Shown: positions 15,147 to 23,973 of the stretch, piece after piece
Layout of the letters: each line of letters begins with the position of its first letter
Position numbering within the stretch: the first letter of the stretch is position 1
NCBI GenBank assembly: GCA_965197665.1
Contig: CBDANO010000005.1
Location: forward strand, 186,001 to 250,000
Origin: CBDANO01 sp965197665
GTDB lineage: Bacteria > Chloroflexota > Dehalococcoidia > Lucifugimonadales > UBA3495
Direction: 5' to 3'
Length of the DNA: 64,000 nucleotides
Program-made: the position numbers and the translations under genes
The notes under the pieces: model-generated
What the model saw: only the letters and a program-made list of their open reading frames with translations
Databases searched by the model: none
Told to the model about the DNA's origin: nothing

Positions 15147-15998
15147 TTAGAGGTGAAAGAGAGGGACATCCGAATGCTTTTCCTCATAGGATTTGGGGGG
15201 GCGGCGGAGCCGCTCTCCCCTGTATTCAGTAGCCAATCCCAAGCGTCTTAGCCCGACCTTAAGATAATCCTCGTTGACCTCAATACTGATGCTCTTACGG
15301 TTGTGGATGCCGGCAGCATGGGCAGCAGTAAAGGTTCCTGCAAACGGGTCAAGAACAACATCTCCTGGGTTTGTGCTGGCTGAAACGATGCGTTCTAACA
15401 AAGCCAACGGTTTTTGCGCCGGATGCTCCTCATATTCAGGCATTCGGTAGCGCACGCGGGGGAAGTACCAAGCATTGCCAGGGACCTTCTTGGAGTTGTA
15501 ACGAGTGGGAGTTAGTTTGCGATAGTCGATTAACTTGCGTTTCGCGCCGGTCTTTGCTTCAACCAGAATATCATTAGCGTTGAATGTGTAGCGAGTGGGA
15601 TTCATCACGCAGTGGAATATTGGTTCCCATAGGGAGCCAAAATGATGCTTCGCCTGAACGCCTGAGCTATCATAATGCCAGACTATTCGTGAGCGTATCG
15701 TCAATCGCTGGCGCAAGAGGAGATCAATTTGAGCAAAGCACTGCGTGGCACACATCAAATACATACTGCCCGATGGTTTGAGCTTCCGTAAGCAAAGGTC
15801 AAGCCATTGTGTTACCCACTCTATATAGACCGCTTCATTGGGCCATTTATCGGTGAAGCCGTTGAAGTTCTTGCCTATGTTATACGGAGGGTCAGCGAAA
15901 ACTAAGTCTATGCTTCCATCCGGAATTTCATCAGAGCGGAGAATCCGTATGGCGTCGTCGAGGTATACGGCGTGGTGCTCGTTGGAGAACTTATTCAT
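15147..15998 (-). CDS. DNA (adenine or cytosine-N4) methyltransferase
   Basis: 283-residue SAM-dependent amino-methyltransferase. DLVFADPPYNIG carries the catalytic DPPY motif near the N-terminus, and DVVLDPFAGTFTAAHAAG near the C-terminus is the SAM-binding FxG motif, so motif order is that of the beta class (HinfI/CcrM type). ATG 15998 is preferred to an ATG 13 codons upstream because the family starts there. No restriction endonuclease gene is adjacent, so it is an orphan methyltransferase in this window. Base composition is visibly less GC-rich than the neighbours, consistent with horizontal acquisition together with vapBC and the IS. Confidence 0.88.
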   Translation of the reverse strand: MNKFSNEHHAVYLDDAIRILRSDEIPDGSIDLVFADPPYNIGKNFNGFTDKWPNEAVYIEWVTQWLDLCLRKLKPSGSMYLMCATQCFAQIDLLLRQRLTIRSRIVWHYDSSGVQAKHHFGSLWEPIFHCVMNPTRYTFNANDILVEAKTGAKRKLIDYRKLTPTRYNSKKVPGNAWYFPRVRYRMPEYEEHPAQKPLALLERIVSASTNPGDVVLDPFAGTFTAAHAAGIHNRKSISIEVNEDYLKVGLRRLGLATEYRGERLRRPPKSYEEKHSDVPLFHL

Positions 15999-16263
15999 AT
16001 TTGTTCCCCATACTCCCTGACAGATACCATGCAACAACGTTTCATTTCAACACTCGATGAATTCTTGAAGTCGGGTTTACAGATGGTTAAGTATCCCAGT
16101 TGTCCCTAAAAACAACGCGCCGCTCTTGGTCTTCTCATTGCCAATTGGGCCAGTTTTCCACGCTTGCTACAGAATCTACGCGATCGTTGACCATTCCGCT
16201 AGTCAGTCTTGTCAGTCACTAGGAGCCTGTGGTTCCTGCCCCTGATTCCCCAATTCCAGCCCC

Positions 16264-19173
16264 CTAGTCCCCCACGGCTACGGCTTCCGGGGCGGGGGTT
16301 TTGGAGTTTTCCAGGGCTTGCTTGAGGTAGTAGCCGGTGTGGGACTTAGGGTCTTGAGCAAGCTGTTCGGGGGCGCCGGTAGCGATGAGCCTGCCGCCCT
16401 GGCCGCCGGCCCCGGGACCCAGGTCTATGATCCAGTCGGCGTTCTTGATAACGTCCAAGTTGTGCTCGATGAGAAGCACGGTGTTACCGCTGTCGACCAA
16501 GCGGTGCAATACTCGCAACAGGGCGGCGCAATCTTCGAAGGAGAGACCGGTAGTTGGTTCGTCCAGCAGGTACAGTGTTTTGCCGGTGGCCCTCTTCGAC
16601 AACTCGGTGGATAGCTTCACCCGCTGGGCTTCGCCGCCGGACAGCGTGGTGGCGGGTTGGCCCAAACGGATGTAGCCGAGTCCCACGTCTCGAAGGGTTT
16701 CCAGCTTGGGCCGGATCCGGGGGAAGTTTTCGAAGAATTCCAGCGCTTGAGCCACGGTCATGTGCAGGACATCGGCGATGCTTTGTCCCCGCAGCGTTAC
16801 CTCCAAGGCCTCCCGGTTGTAGCGGCGGCCCTGGCAGACCTCGCAGGGTACTGTGACGTCCGGCAAGAACTGCATCTCAATCTGGTTATAACCCTCACCT
16901 TGGCAGGCCTCGCACCGGCCTCCTTTTACGTTGAAGGAAAAACGGCCCGGCGCATACCCCCGGACCCGGGCCTCGGGCAGGTTGGCGAATAGCTCGCGGA
17001 TCGGCGTGAAAGCGCCGGTATAGGTGGCAGGGTTGCTGCGCGGAGTGCGCCCGATGGGCGACTGGTCGATGTTGACCACTTTGTCGATGTTCTCCACGCC
17101 GAGGATTTCGTCATGTTCCCCCGGCAAGTCGCGGCCCCGGTAGAGGATTTGGGCCAGCCTCTTGTAGAGGATTTCGTAGGTAAGGCTGCTTTTCCCCGAG
17201 CCAGACACACCGGTGACACAAGTGAGCAGCCCCAAGGGAATCTCGACGTCAATGTTTTGGAGGTTGTTCTCCCGGGCGCCGGTTACCCGCAGGAACTTTC
17301 CGTTGCCGCCGCGGCGCTTTTCCGGGGTGGGCACCTTTCTTCGTCCACTGAGATACTGGCCGGTGACCGATTTCGGGACATCCATCACCTCGTCGATGGT
17401 GCCGGTAGCGACGACTTCGCCGCCGTGCTCCCCGGCGCCGGGCCCCAAGTCGGCGATGAAGTCGGCGGCCCGCATCATCGCTTCGTCGTGTTCGACGACG
17501 AGCACGGTATTGCCCATATCCCGCAGGCGCATGAGGGTGTTGATCAACCGGTGGTCGTCGTGGGGGTGCAGCCCCACGGTGGGTTCGTCGCAAACGTACA
17601 GTACGCCGGTCAGCCCGGAACCGATTTGGGTAGCCAGACGGACCCGCTGGGCCTCGCCGCCGGAAAGGGTGCGCGCGGTGCGGTCCATGGTAACGTAGTC
17701 TAGGCCGATGTTTTCTAGAAAGCGCAGCCGCCCTTCGATCTCCTTGAGTATCTGATTTCCGATGGTCTTGTCCCTGGGCGAGAGGGTCTCCCCCGGGTGC
17801 TCGCCGGGGTCGTCGGGGTCTATGTGGTGAATCCAGTCCAAGGCCTCGCCAATGTTCTTGGCGGTCACGTTCATGATTCCCAGGCCGCAGACGGTGACGG
17901 CCAAGGCCTCCGGCCGGAGTCTCTTACCGGCGCAGGACTGGCAGGTGCGGGCGGCCATATAGCGCTCGATTTCCTGCCGGGTGTGGTCCGAGTCGGTGTC
18001 CCGATAACGGCGCTCCAGATTGGGAATAACCCCCTCGAAAGTAGTGTCCCAGCTATATTCCCGCCCCCCTTGGGTCTTGTGCCGGATAGTGACGGTCTTG
18101 GACTTATTGCCGTATAGCACCAGGTTTAGCTGTTCCCGGCTCAGCTCCTTCACCGGGGCTTTGGCGGAGAACCCGTGGCTGCGAGCAACCGACTCCAAGA
18201 GGCTCACGTACCAACTGCTGGAGGCGCCGCTCCGGCTCCAAGGAGCAATTGCTCCCTCGGTAAGAGAGAGGTTCTTGTTGAACATCACTAGGTCCGGGTC
18301 GATCTCCAGCTTATACCCCAGACCGGTGCATTCGGCGCAGGCCCCGTGGGGGCTGTTGAAGCTGAATGTCCGGGGCTCGATTTCCGGTAGGCTAGTCCCG
18401 CACTGGACGCAAGCAAACTGCTCGGAGAAGACCAGTTCTTCTCCTCCCTCCCGGTCTACCTGAAGGACGCCGTCTCCCTCCTTGAGGGCGGCTTCCACCG
18501 ACTCGGCGACCCGGGCCATCTCGGTTTCCGGCCGAATGATCAAGCGGTCCACTACCAACTCGATGTAGTGCCACTTCTGCTTGTTCAAATTGAGGTCGCC
18601 GAGCTCGTCCAACATATGGACCGTGCCGTTGACCCTGACCCGGACGAATCCCGCCTTGCGGGCAGCCTCGAACACGTCTTTGTGCTCCCCCTTCTTACGC
18701 CGGACCTTGGAGGCCAACAGCATGATCCGGCTCCCTTCGGGGAGGGACATAATGGCGTCTACGATCTGTTGCACGGTCTGCCGCTCCACCGGCCGGCCGC
18801 ACTTGGGACAGTGGGGGCGGCCTACCCGGGCGAACAGCAAGCGCAAATAATCGTAAATCTCGGTAACCGTTCCCACGGTGGAACGAGGATTGTGGGACAC
18901 TCCCTTTTGGTCGATGGAGATAGCCGGGGACAGGCCCTCGATGTAATCCACATCCGGCTTGTCCATGCGGCCCAGGAATTGGCGGGCGTAGGCGGACAAC
19001 GACTCGACGTAGCGCCGTTGCCCTTCGGCATAGATCGTGTCGAAGGCCAAGGAGCTTTTTCCCGAACCGGATACGCCGGTTATGACAACCAGCTTGTCCC
19101 TGGGAATAGTAACGTCGACGTTTTTGAGGTTGTGCTCGCGGGCGCCCTTGACGAAAATGAAGTCCTGGGGCAT
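16264..19173 (-). CDS. uvrA: UvrABC excinuclease subunit A
   Basis: Full-length 969-residue UvrA, the damage-sensing ATPase of nucleotide excision repair. First Walker A GVSGSGKSS is at residues 33-41; a zinc module uses CPKC (122-125) and the CVQC (255-258)/CAEC pair; each half has an ABC signature beginning LSGGEAQRV; the second Walker A and the C-terminal CEACQGEG/CEVCQGRR zinc finger are present. GGTGG lies 6 nt before the ATG. It stands alone here: uvrB and uvrC are not adjacent. No LexA-like operator is obvious upstream. Confidence 0.98.
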   Translation of the reverse strand: MPQDFIFVKGAREHNLKNVDVTIPRDKLVVITGVSGSGKSSLAFDTIYAEGQRRYVESLSAYARQFLGRMDKPDVDYIEGLSPAISIDQKGVSHNPRSTVGTVTEIYDYLRLLFARVGRPHCPKCGRPVERQTVQQIVDAIMSLPEGSRIMLLASKVRRKKGEHKDVFEAARKAGFVRVRVNGTVHMLDELGDLNLNKQKWHYIELVVDRLIIRPETEMARVAESVEAALKEGDGVLQVDREGGEELVFSEQFACVQCGTSLPEIEPRTFSFNSPHGACAECTGLGYKLEIDPDLVMFNKNLSLTEGAIAPWSRSGASSSWYVSLLESVARSHGFSAKAPVKELSREQLNLVLYGNKSKTVTIRHKTQGGREYSWDTTFEGVIPNLERRYRDTDSDHTRQEIERYMAARTCQSCAGKRLRPEALAVTVCGLGIMNVTAKNIGEALDWIHHIDPDDPGEHPGETLSPRDKTIGNQILKEIEGRLRFLENIGLDYVTMDRTARTLSGGEAQRVRLATQIGSGLTGVLYVCDEPTVGLHPHDDHRLINTLMRLRDMGNTVLVVEHDEAMMRAADFIADLGPGAGEHGGEVVATGTIDEVMDVPKSVTGQYLSGRRKVPTPEKRRGGNGKFLRVTGARENNLQNIDVEIPLGLLTCVTGVSGSGKSSLTYEILYKRLAQILYRGRDLPGEHDEILGVENIDKVVNIDQSPIGRTPRSNPATYTGAFTPIRELFANLPEARVRGYAPGRFSFNVKGGRCEACQGEGYNQIEMQFLPDVTVPCEVCQGRRYNREALEVTLRGQSIADVLHMTVAQALEFFENFPRIRPKLETLRDVGLGYIRLGQPATTLSGGEAQRVKLSTELSKRATGKTLYLLDEPTTGLSFEDCAALLRVLHRLVDSGNTVLLIEHNLDVIKNADWIIDLGPGAGGQGGRLIATGAPEQLAQDPKSHTGYYLKQALENSKTPAPEAVAVGD

Positions 19174-19431
19174 CGAATTCCACCCATGATGCTATTTCGC
19201 GCTATATTTTAGCATCGCCGTGGAGCTTGCGGGGGCCGGCGGGTCGGGAATATTGGAAATCCGGTAATCTTACGCATTGCGCTTATTAGTGCTGTAAGAT
19301 GCATAGGATTGACCGGTGGAGAGCCCCTAATAGCTGACCCCAGTGAAGGTTGGATGGAAAGATTTTGAATCTGGTCAAGACGGACCCAGCCGCGGCGGCG
19401 GGGCGTAATTCAGGAATGGCGGACTGAGCTT

Positions 19432-20229
19432 ATGGCCATCACCCTCTTCGGAGCGAAAAAGGCCTTCATCGGAGTGGTACACCTGCTCCCATTACCCGGC
19501 TCCCCTCGTTGGCGCGGCGACATGGACTCGGTCCTTCGGCGGGCCGAAGAGGAAGCAATAATCCTCGATCAAGGAGGGGCCCACGGCATCATCGTGGAGA
19601 ACTTCGGCGACGCTCCTTTCCGCATTGGCCGGGTAGAACCGGAAACGGCGGCGGCGATGACACTGGCCCTGCAGCGGGTTAGGCAGGCGACCAAGCTGCC
19701 GGTGGGGGTCAACGTGCTGCGCAACGACGCCCAGTCCGCGTTGGCAATAGCGGCGGTCACGGGAGCGGAGTTTATCCGGGTCAACGTCCACTATGGAGTC
19801 ATGGCCGCCGACGAGGGCTTGGTCCAAGGAGAAGCCTTCGAAACGCTGCGGCGGCGGCGGGCCCTGAACGTGGAGCTGAAAATACTGGCTGACGTGCTGG
19901 TGAAGCACGCCGTACCCTTGGGGCCGGCCGACCTGGGCCTCATGGCCCGAGAAACAACGTACCGAGGGCTGGCCGACGGGCTAATCATCAGCGGCCCGGT
20001 GACGGGACGGGCCGCCTCCGCCTCAGACATAGCCGCGGCGCGGGAGGCGGTACCGGAGGGATTCATCCTGGCCGGCAGCGGCGTGGACCAGTCCAATGCG
20101 GCCCAACTACTTGGGCCCGCCGACGGCGCGATAGTCGGTACCAGCTTGAAGCGGGACGGGTTGGTGAGCAACCCCGTTGATCCCCAGCGGGTGAAACGGA
20201 TGGCCGACCTCATCCGGGGCCTCAGCTAG
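19432..20229 (+). CDS. BtpA/SgcQ family TIM-barrel protein
   Basis: 265-residue member of the BtpA/SgcQ family. The N-terminus IGVVHLLPLPGSP, the GAHGIIVENFGDAPF segment, PVGVNVLRNDAQSALAIA and FIRVNVHYGVMAADEG are the family's conserved blocks. BtpA was named in cyanobacteria for a photosystem I role, but non-photosynthetic homologues such as this one probably are barrel enzymes or sugar-metabolism proteins; the reaction is unknown. The gene overlaps the converging dehydrogenase by 8 nt. The 258 nt upstream to uvrA shows no gene. Confidence 0.88.
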   Translation: MAITLFGAKKAFIGVVHLLPLPGSPRWRGDMDSVLRRAEEEAIILDQGGAHGIIVENFGDAPFRIGRVEPETAAAMTLALQRVRQATKLPVGVNVLRNDAQSALAIAAVTGAEFIRVNVHYGVMAADEGLVQGEAFETLRRRRALNVELKILADVLVKHAVPLGPADLGLMARETTYRGLADGLIISGPVTGRAASASDIAAAREAVPEGFILAGSGVDQSNAAQLLGPADGAIVGTSLKRDGLVSNPVDPQRVKRMADLIRGLS

Positions 20230-21139
20230 GCTGGGAGCAGTCGGTCCTCTCTATCTTGAAGTTTGCTTGCTCCTCCAAGAGCAGGACTAGAGCGGCAGCG
20301 TCGAGATCGCCTAAACCGCGTTCCACCGCCTCGTTGGTCAGGCGCAAAGCCAGGTCGTTGGCCGGCGTCTCGACTTCGAGCCCCGCGGCCAGTTCTTTGA
20401 TCAGATTAAGGTCCTTCAAGAACACTCTTAGCTGGGTGCGGACACCCTCGAAGTTCCGGTCCAGCATCACCGGCGCGTTCCGGCCCAGCATGAAGCTCTG
20501 GCCCCAACCGGAGTTGACGACTTCAAAAACCAAGCGGGGGTCGGCCCCGGACTTAGCGCCAAGAAGCATCGCCTCGGCGGCGGCAACGGAGTGAATGCCA
20601 ACCAAGAGTTGATTGACCAGCTTCACCGTTGTGCCGGCGCCGGTGGGTCCAATATGCCGGATGGTCGTCCCCATGGCCTCCAGGACGGGCAACACCCGGT
20701 CGAAGGCGTCTCTGGGGCCGCCGGTCATGATGGTCAAAGTGCCGTCGCCGGCCCGCTCGGTGCCTCCGCTTATGGGGGCGTCCAGAAAGGCGGCGCCGCG
20801 ATTTTCGGCGGCGGCGGCGCAGGCCCGGGACGTGGTCATGCCCACGGTGCTGTGGTCCACGAATATTTGGCCCGGCCGGGCCCGGGACAATATTCCTTCC
20901 CCGCCTAAGAACACTTCTTCCACGGTGGCAACGTCCGGCAGGCAAGCGAGGACGACGTCCACCCCTTCCACAAGCTGGCCTGCGGAGTCGGCGGGCCGTG
21001 CGCCGGCGCGGGCCAACTGCTCGACTTTCTCCCGGCTCCGGTTGTGAACGGTTAGGTCGAACCCGGCGTCAAGCAGCCGGTAGGACATGGGCAGGCCCAT
21101 CCTGCCGAGGCCGATAAATCCCACCCTAAGCTCGGGCAT
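20222..21139 (-). CDS. 3-hydroxyisobutyrate dehydrogenase-family oxidoreductase
   Basis: 305-residue NAD(P)-dependent beta-hydroxyacid dehydrogenase. The Rossmann motif VGFIGLGRMGLPM opens the protein, DAPISGGTERAGDGTLTIM is the substrate-binding signature, and GAGTTVKLVNQLL holds the catalytic lysine. The C-terminal all-helical domain is complete. It overlaps the end of the BtpA-like gene and lies 33 nt downstream of the class III aminotransferase, with which it may form a transcription unit for catabolism of an amino acid or amine. Exact substrate unknown. Confidence 0.93.
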   Translation of the reverse strand: MPELRVGFIGLGRMGLPMSYRLLDAGFDLTVHNRSREKVEQLARAGARPADSAGQLVEGVDVVLACLPDVATVEEVFLGGEGILSRARPGQIFVDHSTVGMTTSRACAAAAENRGAAFLDAPISGGTERAGDGTLTIMTGGPRDAFDRVLPVLEAMGTTIRHIGPTGAGTTVKLVNQLLVGIHSVAAAEAMLLGAKSGADPRLVFEVVNSGWGQSFMLGRNAPVMLDRNFEGVRTQLRVFLKDLNLIKELAAGLEVETPANDLALRLTNEAVERGLGDLDAAALVLLLEEQANFKIERTDCSQPS

Positions 21140-21172
21140 CCCTAGACCTCGTGCCTCCGGAAGGGAAAGGGC

Positions 21173-22552
21173 CTAATCCGCGCCCAGATCGTGGGCGACC
21201 TTGCCGATGGCCCGGTCCATGCCGGTGATGATTTCGTCGATCTCCCCCGCGGTGACGCATAGGGGCGGCCCCGGGTTCATTGCGTTCCCGCCGCGTAGTA
21301 TCAGTCCGTTTTCCCAGAAGCCCTGGGTCAAGCGGTTCCCCAATTCGGCCTCCGGGGGGAAGTATTCCTTGGTCTCCCGGTTCTGGACCATTTCCACTCC
21401 GCAGAGCAGGCCCAGACCCCGGACGTCGCCAATGATCCGGTGTTTTTCCTTCAGCTCTTCCAGTCCTTCCAGCATATAGCTGCCCATGCGGGCCGAGTTC
21501 TCCACAAGGTCTTCCCGCTCGAGAATCTCGATGTTCTTCAACGAGGCCGCCGCCGCCACGGGGTGGCCGCCAAAGGTAAGAACGTGGCTCAACGCCGCCC
21601 GCTGGCTTCCTACGAAGGAATCGGCTATCGGCTTGCGGGCAATAGCCGCGCCCATGGGAATGTAGCCGCTGGTGAGGCCTTTGGCCACCGTCATAATGTC
21701 CGGTGTTATGCCCCAGTGCTCACAAGCAAACATCTTCCCGGTCCGCCCGAAGCCGTTGATTATCTCATCGGCGATTAGCAAGCAGCCGTAGCGGTCGCAC
21801 AATTCCCGCAACATCGGCCAGTAGTTGGGGCCGGGGACCACCGCTCCCATGGGGGTGGACACCGGTTCGGCGACCACCGCCGCCACGGTGTCGGGGCCTT
21901 GGAACAAGATGATGTCCTCCATGGCCTTTATGCAGCGCTCGGCGCACTCCTCCGGGGTTGCGCCGCCAAACTCGCAGCGGTACGGGTTGGGCTGGGGGGC
22001 GTGGAAACACCCGGCCAACTTAGGCTCGTAATCTTGAGTAGGGATTGCGGCGTTCCCGCCCAAAGACATGGCGCCGAAGGTGGCCCCGTGGTAGGAGTTC
22101 TTGCGGCTAATGAATTTGGTCCGGGTCGGCTCGCCAACCCGCTTGAAGTAAGCCCTCGCCAGCTTCATGGCGGTTTCGATTGCCTCGGAGCCGCTGCTGG
22201 TAAAAAAGCAGCGGGAGAGGTCGCCGGGAGTGATGTCGGCGACTTTCTCGGCCAACCGAATCGTCGGCTCGGTGGTGGTCCCGTCGGGCATGTAAGTAAT
22301 CTTGAGCAGCTGCTCGTAGGCGGCGTCGGCGATCTCCTTGCGGCCGTAGCCGGCATTCTGGAGCCACCAGCCGGACATGCAGTCGATGAAGGTCTGCCCC
22401 AAAGCGTCGGTTACTTTGCAACCGTTGCCTTCGACGAAGACTTGGGGCTCGCCCCTTTCCGCCATGTCGCTGGGTTCCCTCATGTACACCCAAAGATGTT
22501 CCCGCGCCGAATCCTGTAGTTCCTTGACTTGGGTAGCAGTGTGGGTGGCCAT
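21173..22552 (-). CDS. Class III aminotransferase
   Basis: 459-residue PLP-dependent omega-amino acid:pyruvate-type aminotransferase. Landmarks: FFTSSGSEAIETAMKLARAY, LIADEIINGFGRTGKMFA with the PLP-binding Asp, and the VAKGLTSGYIPMG segment with the Schiff-base Lys. ATG 22552 has GGAGGAG 5 nt upstream; upstream codons are not family-like. It could accept amines or beta-amino acids and feed the aldehyde/oxo product to the adjacent hydroxyacid dehydrogenase. Given the amine oxidases in this window, a general amine-catabolic role is a reasonable inference. Confidence 0.93.
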   Translation of the reverse strand: MATHTATQVKELQDSAREHLWVYMREPSDMAERGEPQVFVEGNGCKVTDALGQTFIDCMSGWWLQNAGYGRKEIADAAYEQLLKITYMPDGTTTEPTIRLAEKVADITPGDLSRCFFTSSGSEAIETAMKLARAYFKRVGEPTRTKFISRKNSYHGATFGAMSLGGNAAIPTQDYEPKLAGCFHAPQPNPYRCEFGGATPEECAERCIKAMEDIILFQGPDTVAAVVAEPVSTPMGAVVPGPNYWPMLRELCDRYGCLLIADEIINGFGRTGKMFACEHWGITPDIMTVAKGLTSGYIPMGAAIARKPIADSFVGSQRAALSHVLTFGGHPVAAAASLKNIEILEREDLVENSARMGSYMLEGLEELKEKHRIIGDVRGLGLLCGVEMVQNRETKEYFPPEAELGNRLTQGFWENGLILRGGNAMNPGPPLCVTAGEIDEIITGMDRAIGKVAHDLGAD

Positions 22553-22708
22553 AGTTTCTCCTCCTCTAGCGTTGGGAGTCATACCCGGTAGCGACAAAGA
22601 GCATGCCTGTTGCGGCTTGAATTCGCCCCGAGTCGATGGAGTTGCAAGGAACGAGTCGTAGCGCGAAAGTGCCGTTGGACTAGAATGGCACCAGTTTAAC
22701 ACCCGCCG

Positions 22709-22796
22709 GCGGCTCCCTACAAATAAAGGCATCGCCGCTACGGGCGTCTCAGGGGCAGATGTTTTTTGCGGCTCCCTGCAAATAGAGGCATCGCCG
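22709..22796. repeat. Pair of 29-bp direct repeats in a divergent promoter region
   Basis: GCGGCTCCCT followed by A/G, CAAATA, A/G and AGGCATCGCCG occurs at 22709-22737 and 22768-22796, two mismatches in 29 bp and 59 bp apart. They lie between the divergent aminotransferase and flavin oxidoreductase genes, so they could be paired binding sites or remnants of a duplication. Nothing else is supported in this 311-nt gap. Confidence 0.8.
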
Positions 22797-22863
22797 ATAT
22801 GTTAGAGTAACCTCTCGGCTGGACAAGCAGGCTAGACCCATCCCCTACCCCGGAGGTAGCGAC

Positions 22864-23904
22864 ATGGGCCCAATCAGCACCGGCGTACTGTTGATGGGGG
22901 ACTTACCCTCGGGGGAACTGGCCTCGCTGGCCGGCAGGATCGAAGACTGGGGTTACGACTATATTTGGCTGGCCGACGAAAGGTTCTTTAGGGAGGTCTA
23001 CTCCAGCCTCACCCTTTGCGCCTTGAACACCAACAAGGTCCGGCTGGGTGTCTGCGTCACCGACCCTTATTCCAGGCACCCTGCGCTGACAGCTATGGCC
23101 GTCGCCACGTTAGACGAAATCTCCCAGGGGCGGGCCGTTTTGGGCATCGGCGCGGGGGTGGCCGGTTTTGAAGAATTGGGGATTGACCGTTTGCGGCCCG
23201 CTTTAGCCATGCGCGAGATGGCCGCGTTGGTGCGGGAACTGATGTCAGGGCGACGCGTCGACTTTCAGGGCCGGACGGTTAGTTTTCGTGACGGTGCCCT
23301 CAACTTTACTCCCCTCAGGGCCGACGTTCCCATCTACATCGCCAGCAATTCACCGAAGGGGCTTCAAGTAGCCGGGGAGTTGGCTGAAGGGGTAATCGTT
23401 TCCAGTTGCGTCAGGGAAGCCGCGGTGGACTATGCTTTGGGGATGGTGTCCAAAGGCGCCGCCAAGGTGGGCCGGGACCCGGCTGAGTTGGACTTGGTGG
23501 CCAGGCTCAACTGTTGTATATCCGTCGACCCGGAAGAGGCCCGGGACGCCGTGCGAACGTCGGCTACCCGGGGGTTGCCGGGCCACTTGGACTTCATCGC
23601 CGCTTCAGGCATAACCGTTCCCCAGGAGCTTGCGGTTTCTCTGCGGAACATGGGCTATACCCATGACGAGGAGAAGCTGACCGCCATGGCCAGCCAAGTG
23701 CCTGACGACCTCATCGATACCATGGCTCTTGCCGGAACAGTCGATGAGGTGGCCGGCCGGGTGCTCAAAATCGCGGGCCGAGGCATCACCCACATCATCG
23801 TTAGACCGTCGCCCAGCCGAAGAGAGGGGATCGAGGCCACCCTGGAAGCCTTTGCCACCCAAGTGATGCCGCGAGTCCGTCAAGAATCAGCCGCCGGGAA
23901 TTAG
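22864..23904 (+). CDS. LLM-class oxidoreductase (methylene-H4MPT reductase-like)
   Basis: 346-residue luciferase-superfamily enzyme. The start IEDWGYDYIWLADERFFREVYSSL and the LGVCVTDPYSRHPALTAMA segment resemble the F420-dependent methylene-tetrahydromethanopterin reductase branch. GRAVLGIGAGVAGFEELG is the phosphate-binding region. GGAGGT precedes the ATG by 6 nt. Cofactor (F420 or FMN) and substrate cannot be decided. It precedes the FAD/Fe-S oxidoreductase by 69 nt on the same strand, so the two may be co-transcribed. Confidence 0.9.
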   Translation: MGPISTGVLLMGDLPSGELASLAGRIEDWGYDYIWLADERFFREVYSSLTLCALNTNKVRLGVCVTDPYSRHPALTAMAVATLDEISQGRAVLGIGAGVAGFEELGIDRLRPALAMREMAALVRELMSGRRVDFQGRTVSFRDGALNFTPLRADVPIYIASNSPKGLQVAGELAEGVIVSSCVREAAVDYALGMVSKGAAKVGRDPAELDLVARLNCCISVDPEEARDAVRTSATRGLPGHLDFIAASGITVPQELAVSLRNMGYTHDEEKLTAMASQVPDDLIDTMALAGTVDEVAGRVLKIAGRGITHIIVRPSPSRREGIEATLEAFATQVMPRVRQESAAGN

Positions 23905-23973
23905 CCAGTTGAACGGGCCGATAGCTTGCGATAAGCTGACGGCCGGGACCAATTGACGCACGGAGAACCGGAA

